Positions 59,853 to 64,000 of a stretch of DNA of 64,000 nt are shown here, in pieces. The notes under the pieces were generated by a model. The model saw nothing but the letters and a program-made list of their open reading frames with translations, did not search any database and had not been told where the DNA came from. Origin of the DNA: Microbispora sp. H11081 (lineage in GTDB: Bacteria > Actinomycetota > Actinomycetes > Streptosporangiales > Streptosporangiaceae); NCBI RefSeq assembly GCF_012999535.1, contig NZ_JABBWV010000001.1:496001-560000 (forward strand), given 5' to 3'. Position 1 is the stretch's first letter. Each line of letters begins with the position of its first letter. The position numbers and the translations under genes were made by a program.

Positions 59853-61277
59853 TCACACGTCGTAGTAGAGCTCGAACTCGTGCGGGTGCGGGCGGAGACG
59901 GATCGGGTCGACCTCGTTCTCGCGCTTGTAGGAGATCCACGTCTCGATGAGGTCCGGCGTGAAGACGCCGCCCTCAAGCAGGTAGTCGTGGTCGGCCTCG
60001 AGAGCGTCGAGCACCTTCTCCAGCGAGCCCGGCACCTGCGGGATGTTGCGGGCCTCCTCCGGCGGGAGCTCGTACAGGTCCTTGTCGACCGGCTCCGGCG
60101 GCTCGATCTTGTTGCGGATGCCGTCGATGCCGGCCATGAGCATGGCGGCGAAGGCGAAGTACGGGTTGCAGGACGGGTCCGGCACGCGGAACTCGATGCG
60201 CTTGGCCTTCGGGTTCGAGCCCGTGATCGGGATGCGTACGCAGGCCGAGCGGTTGCGCTGGGAGTAGACCAGGTTGACCGGAGCCTCGTAGCCGGGCACC
60301 AGGCGGTGGTAGGAGTTCACCGTCGGGTTGGTGAAGGCCAGCAGCGACGGGGCGTGCTTGAGCAGGCCGCCGATGTAGTAGCGCGCGGTGTCCGACAGAC
60401 CGGCGTAGCCGACCTCGTCGTAGAACAGCGGCTCGCCGTCCTTCCAGAGGGACTGGTGGCAGTGCATGCCGGAGCCGTTGTCACCGAAGATCGGCTTGGG
60501 CATGAACGTGACCGTACGGCCCGCCTGGATGGCCGTGCTCTTGATGATGTACTTGTACAGCATCAGCTTGTCGGCCGTCTGGAGCAGCGTGCCGAACCGG
60601 AAGTCGATCTCGGCCTGGCCGGCGGTGCCCACCTCGTGGTGCTGCATCTCGGTCTCGATGCCGGCCTCGATGAGGTTGCGGACCATCTCGGAGCGCAGGT
60701 CGGTGAAGTGGTCCATCGGCGGGACCGGGAAGTAGCCGCCCTTGTAGCGGGGCTTGTAACCCAGGTTGCCGCCCTCGGAGGCCTTGCCGGTGTTCCAGGC
60801 GCCCTCGATGGAGTCGATGTAGTAGTAGCCGGCGTTCTGCCGCGTCTCGAAGCGGACGTCGTCGAAGATGTAGAACTCGGCCTCGGGACCGAAGTAGACG
60901 GTGTCCGCGATGCCGGTGCCCTTCAGGTACTCCTCGGCCTTGCGGGCGACGTTGCGCGGGTCACGGCTGTAGGCCTCGCCGGTCAGCGGGTCGTGCACGA
61001 AGAAGTTGATGTTCAGCGTCTTGTGCTGACGGAACGGGTCGAGCACGGCCGTCGTGGGGTCGGGCAGCAGCAGCATGTCCGACTCGTGGATGGCCTGGAA
61101 ACCACGGATCGACGATCCGTCGAACATCAGGCCGTCGGTGAAGACATTCGAACCGAAGTTCTCAGACGGGAAGGTGAAGTGGTGCGTCGTCCCAGGCAGG
61201 TCCGTGAACCTGACGTCAACGAACTGCACACCCTCGTCCCGGATGAAATTAAGGACGTCATCGGCGGAGTTGAACAC
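59853..61277 (-). CDS. glnA: Glutamine synthetase type I (GlnA1)
   Basis: The main ammonium-assimilating enzyme: glutamate + NH4+ + ATP to glutamine. 474 residues from GTG 61277 (GGGAGG upstream), which matches the usual length. Active-site segments: [52 protein letters not shown] and [10 protein letters not shown]. The adenylylation tyrosine is ~402 in [10 protein letters not shown]. Upstream lies a GlnR-type box, and the gene ends at an 18-bp hairpin. A longer frame from 61298 exists but adds non-conserved sequence. Confidence 0.97.
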   Translation of the reverse strand: MFNSADDVLNFIRDEGVQFVDVRFTDLPGTTHHFTFPSENFGSNVFTDGLMFDGSSIRGFQAIHESDMLLLPDPTTAVLDPFRQHKTLNINFFVHDPLTGEAYSRDPRNVARKAEEYLKGTGIADTVYFGPEAEFYIFDDVRFETRQNAGYYYIDSIEGAWNTGKASEGGNLGYKPRYKGGYFPVPPMDHFTDLRSEMVRNLIEAGIETEMQHHEVGTAGQAEIDFRFGTLLQTADKLMLYKYIIKSTAIQAGRTVTFMPKPIFGDNGSGMHCHQSLWKDGEPLFYDEVGYAGLSDTARYYIGGLLKHAPSLLAFTNPTVNSYHRLVPGYEAPVNLVYSQRNRSACVRIPITGSNPKAKRIEFRVPDPSCNPYFAFAAMLMAGIDGIRNKIEPPEPVDKDLYELPPEEARNIPQVPGSLEKVLDALEADHDYLLEGGVFTPDLIETWISYKRENEVDPIRLRPHPHEFELYYDV

Positions 61278-61330
61278 TCTCGAACCTCCCAGGGGCATGG
61301 GCTAGCGCAACCCGAAAATAGGCCGATGCC

Positions 61331-61368
61331 GTTTCCGCCCCATGTCTCGATTGTTTCGCGCGTGTTAA
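61331..61368 (-). promoter_or_regulatory. GlnR box upstream of glnA1
   Basis: On the minus strand TTAAC-n6-GAAAC-n6-GACAT-n6-GAAAC keeps the exact a-n6-b-n6-a-n6-b spacing of the GlnR consensus (gTnAc-n6-GaAAc repeated). Both b sites are perfect; the a sites are partial. It lies 54-91 bp upstream of the GTG, as expected for a GlnR-activated glnA. Confidence 0.7.
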
Positions 61369-61447
61369 GGGAAAGCGCTGCCCAGGCGGTCGCGCTGACA
61401 ACCCCGGTTGACCGTTCCCCACCCCCATGGTACGGCTTTGTCGCAGG

Positions 61448-62506
61448 TCAGGTGCCTAACGCGGCCGGACAGCGCAGCCTGCCGGAAACTCTGGAGAACG
61501 CCGAGACCGGTGAGGCGGCGGAGACGCGGTCGTACGGATCGACGGGCTCGCCGGACGGACGCGCTCCCTGCGGATCGCCGGGAAATCGCGGATGAACAAA
61601 ACCGTCGTCCATCTCACAATTAGCACCAAATAGGGTCGAATCGACCGCACTCAGCCAGACGACGATCTCGCCGTCCTCCCGGTAGGCGGAGAATTCGCGC
61701 CTGTCGTGCTCGACGACCCTCGTCATGTCGGAGGGCGCGCCGGGGCGGCTCACCGGGTGGACGAACAGATAGTCCGTCGTGATCGTGACGCCTCCGCCGG
61801 TCCTCTTGGCGAGCGCCGTCTCGCCGGAGACCTTCACGACGTCCCCGACCGGCTCGGCCGCGTCGGGTGCGAGGCTGAACAGCCAGGACCTGGTGCCGGC
61901 GGGACCGCCGTCGTCCAGGTGCCGCAGGAACGCCTCGCGCTGCCGCGGGTGCAGCAGACGCGCGAACGCCTCGGGTCGCTCGCCCCGCACTGTGGCCGGG
62001 TCGAGGTGCGCGGCCGACAGCAGGCGCCGTACGCGCCGCAGGGCCTGGCCGACCTCGTCCTCGGTGAGCCCGCCCAGCGTGCGCGCCGCGGGCATGACCA
62101 GTCCCTGCTCGCCGTCCGCGTACGCGGCGGCGGGGGTGCCGGCGAAGGGGGACAGCGCGGGGACGGGCGCGTGGTCGAACAGGCCCTCCTCGCCGTCCGG
62201 AATCGGGGTGAGCACTGGCCCGGGCCGGGCGACCACCGGGCCGGAGACGACCACGTCCTCGCCTCCCGAGGCGGACGGACGGACGACGCCGAGCCTCTCC
62301 AGGACGTCGGGCCGCAGGACCACGACGAGTCCCAGGAACACGACCAGGCCCGCGACCGCCGCCGCCACGACCGGGCGGCGCCGCCGTGCCGGGGGGAGAG
62401 GGGACGTCCGGGCCGCGGCGGTCATCCGCCGGATCTCGTCCTCGTCGAACTGCGCGACCAGCGCCTCGAAGCGCGCGTCGATGTCATCGGGGTCCGCGGG
62501 CCGCAC
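61448..62506 (-). CDS. Membrane-anchored protein, unknown function
   Basis: A 352-residue protein from GTG 62506 (GGAGGG precedes). Residues ~1-45 are cytoplasmic and charged, then one transmembrane helix (RPVVAAAVAGLVVFLGLVVVL), and the rest is predicted outside. It has no cysteine pair or catalytic motif that I recognise; a helical segment (GLTEDEVGQALRRVRRLLSA) and a beta-rich domain follow. It lies upstream of glnA1 on the same strand and is conserved-looking but unassigned. Confidence 0.65.
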   Translation of the reverse strand: MRPADPDDIDARFEALVAQFDEDEIRRMTAAARTSPLPPARRRRPVVAAAVAGLVVFLGLVVVLRPDVLERLGVVRPSASGGEDVVVSGPVVARPGPVLTPIPDGEEGLFDHAPVPALSPFAGTPAAAYADGEQGLVMPAARTLGGLTEDEVGQALRRVRRLLSAAHLDPATVRGERPEAFARLLHPRQREAFLRHLDDGGPAGTRSWLFSLAPDAAEPVGDVVKVSGETALAKRTGGGVTITTDYLFVHPVSRPGAPSDMTRVVEHDRREFSAYREDGEIVVWLSAVDSTLFGANCEMDDGFVHPRFPGDPQGARPSGEPVDPYDRVSAASPVSAFSRVSGRLRCPAALGT

Positions 62507-62636
62507 GGTTCCCTCCAAGGCGCTCAGGTCGGTAACGATTTACCATACAGGGCATTTCTGCCACGGGCCTGCTCATGATGTCCGGCTTCGCGGCCGGGCG
62601 CCAGACCGGTGACCCTCCCCGATACGCTGGGAAACC

Positions 62637-63098
62637 ATGAGTGACCGGCAGCCGCGTTGGACGCAGACCTGGATCGGGGGCCAGCGGGCCGCCGGGGTGG
62701 ACCTGGGCTACCCCGGGGAGCGCCTCGGCCTGCCGGAGCAGGGGCGAGGGGCCGTCGCCGGGTGGGGCCGCAGGATCGGCGCCGTCCTCGTCGACTGGCT
62801 GCTGTGCACCTGGGCCGTCGCGGGCGGCCTGCTGCGCGTCCAGGGCAACGATCTCGGCACGGTCGGCCTCGCGGTCTTCGCCGCCGAGTACGTCCTCCTC
62901 GTCGGCACGATCGGCATGACGCTGGGCATGCGCCTGTTCGGCATCCGCGTGGCCGCGCTCGACGGCGGGCGGCCACGCTTCCTCGGCGTGCTGGTCCGCA
63001 CGCTGCTGCTCTGCCTCGCCGTGCCCGCGCTCATCTGGGACCGCGACCGGCGCGGCCTGCACGACCGCGCGGCCGGCACGGTCGTGGTCAACCTCTGA
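62637..63098 (+). CDS. RDD-domain membrane protein
   Basis: A 153-residue protein with three predicted transmembrane helices and the RDD-family pattern: GWGRRIGAVLVDWLLCTWAV (R and D after the first helix start), GMTLGMRLFGIRVAALDGGR and the C-terminal DRDRRGLHDRAAGTVVV. RDD proteins are usually of unknown function, sometimes involved in ion exchange. It is divergent from the gene ending at 61448. Confidence 0.85.
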   Translation: MSDRQPRWTQTWIGGQRAAGVDLGYPGERLGLPEQGRGAVAGWGRRIGAVLVDWLLCTWAVAGGLLRVQGNDLGTVGLAVFAAEYVLLVGTIGMTLGMRLFGIRVAALDGGRPRFLGVLVRTLLLCLAVPALIWDRDRRGLHDRAAGTVVVNL

Positions 63099-63139
63099 CG
63101 ACACCTCTGGCCGGCCTCTGACACGGCGGGAGGCCGCGG

Positions 63140-63796
63140 TCAGGGTTCGACGAGGCCGGCGCGGATGGCGTAACGGGTCAGCTCCAGCCGGTCGCGCATC
63201 CCCAGCTTCTGCAGGATGTTCGCGCGGTGCCTGTCCACGGTCTTCACGCTGATGAAGAGCGTCTCCGCGATCTCTTTGGCCGAGTTCCCCTCGGCGATGA
63301 GCTTGACGATCTCCTCCTCCCGGGGCGTGAGGATGCTTTCCGGCATGCGCTCGCCCTGCCGGGCGCGCTGGAGGTAGTCGCGGATGAGGGCGGTCACCGC
63401 GCCCGGGTAGAGGAAGGGCTCCCCGCGCATCGCCGCGCGGCAGGCCTCGAGGAGGTCCTGGTCGGCGACCGACTTGAGCACGTAGCCGGATGCGCCGGCC
63501 TTCAGCGCCTCGAAGAAGTACTGCTCGTTGTCGTACATCGACAGGATCAGGATCCGGACGTGGGGCGCGCTCCGTGAGATCTCGCGGGCCGCCTGGATCC
63601 CGGTCATGCGGGGCATGGCGATGTCGAGGATGGCGAGGTCGACCTCTTCGGACCGGGCGGCCTCGACCGCCTCGGCGCCGTCGGCGGCCTCGGCGACCAC
63701 CATGAGATCGGGCTCCGCGTCGAGGATCAGCCGCAGCCCGCGCCGGACCAGGGCGTGGTCGTCCGCGAGCAGGATGCGGGTTCTTCGGCTCTCCAC
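63140..63796 (-). CDS. Response regulator, NarL/FixJ family
   Basis: A 218-residue regulator. Receiver: LLADDHALVRRG with phospho-Asp ~58 (AILDIAMPRM) and Lys in VLKSVADQD. Output: LuxR-type HTH (LTPREEEIVKLIAEGNSAKE, then TLFISVKTVDRHRANILQKL). The gene starts at a GTG 3 bp after the stop of a kinase gene. Confidence 0.92.
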   Translation of the reverse strand: MESRRTRILLADDHALVRRGLRLILDAEPDLMVVAEAADGAEAVEAARSEEVDLAILDIAMPRMTGIQAAREISRSAPHVRILILSMYDNEQYFFEALKAGASGYVLKSVADQDLLEACRAAMRGEPFLYPGAVTALIRDYLQRARQGERMPESILTPREEEIVKLIAEGNSAKEIAETLFISVKTVDRHRANILQKLGMRDRLELTRYAIRAGLVEP

Positions 63797-63799
63797 GGA

Positions 63800-64000
63800 T
63801 CAGTTCTCCTTCACCGCGTGTGGGGGTACGACCAGACGCACGTCCGTGCCGCCGCCTGGTGGGGACTCGATCGTCAGCCGGGCGCCGATGAGCAGGGCTC
63901 GCTCGCGCATGCCGCGGATCCCCGCGCCCTCCTTCTGCACGCCCCCGCACCCGTCGTCGGCGATGCGGAGCGTGAGCTGTCCCCTCTTGTGGGTGAGCGA
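63800..64000 (-). CDS. Sensor histidine kinase, C-terminal fragment
   Basis: Only 66 codons remain before the window edge. They hold the end of a HATPase domain: RIADDGCGG (the N-box/G1-type Asp-Gly) and GAGIRGMRERALLIGARLTI, then TDVRLVV. It is the partner of the regulator gene directly following. Confidence 0.85.
   Translation of the reverse strand, partial: SLTHKRGQLTLRIADDGCGGVQKEGAGIRGMRERALLIGARLTIESPPGGGTDVRLVVPPHAVKEN

Overview
The window is high-G+C actinobacterial chromosome with GTG and TTG starts, GTGA-type gene overlaps and Actinobacteria-specific families (F420-dependent reductase, PucR, SARP/BTAD regulators, DUF6247, DUF305/DUF3105). The order panB - nadE - glnA2 - glnE - glnA1 is the conserved order I know from Streptomyces-type chromosomes. 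Small-protein content and the intergenic GTGATCTTG-type repeats suggest Streptosporangiales, but that placement is inference. I see no phage, transposase, CRISPR array, rRNA or tRNA.

Layout. 1-3.4 kb: the end of a secreted protease-like gene, a NarL-type two-component pair and a membrane protein. 3.5-7.5 kb: a DUF6421 - SDR - threonine-aldolase-like cassette. 7.6-12.6 kb: divergent DUF305/DUF3105 membrane proteins, alanine dehydrogenase, a SecD-head-like protein with a PGGTQ repeat tail and a secreted two-repeat protein. 12.5-19.4 kb: an orphan molybdenum hydroxylase large subunit facing a PucR regulator, then a large SARP/NB-ARC/TPR regulator. 19.4-22.1 kb: a 1.2-kb gene-poor stretch, then a compact divergent pair, a 49-residue secreted peptide ending in NGCC (20577-20726, minus) and a 430-residue HTH-TPR regulator (20782-22074, plus). 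Each of the two has its own terminator-like hairpin. 22.2-35.7 kb: copper import (CopC, CopD-CtaG), map, LysR, F420 reductase, panB, and two MFS pumps, one followed by a TetR gene. 36-44 kb: nadE, an unusual SARP-receiver-LuxR fusion and two paralogous histidine kinases separated by palindromic repeats. 44-64 kb: glutamine metabolism (glnA2, glnE, glnA1), interrupted by a frameshifted methyltransferase, a dead metallopeptidase-like protein, stress and efflux genes and a small toxin-antitoxin-like pair, and ending in a second two-component system cut by the window edge.

How it fits together. Nitrogen genes are linked by control as well as position. glnA1 has a well-spaced GlnR-type box (61331-61368) and the adenylylation tyrosine that GlnE modifies. 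glnA2 has a half box and lacks that tyrosine. The most interesting candidate is the 20.5-22.1 kb pair. Its architecture (secreted micro-peptide, divergent XRE-TPR regulator of NprR size, 55-bp shared control region, flanking terminators) matches an RRNPP-style peptide quorum-sensing module, known mainly from Firmicutes. This is an architectural inference and has not been demonstrated.
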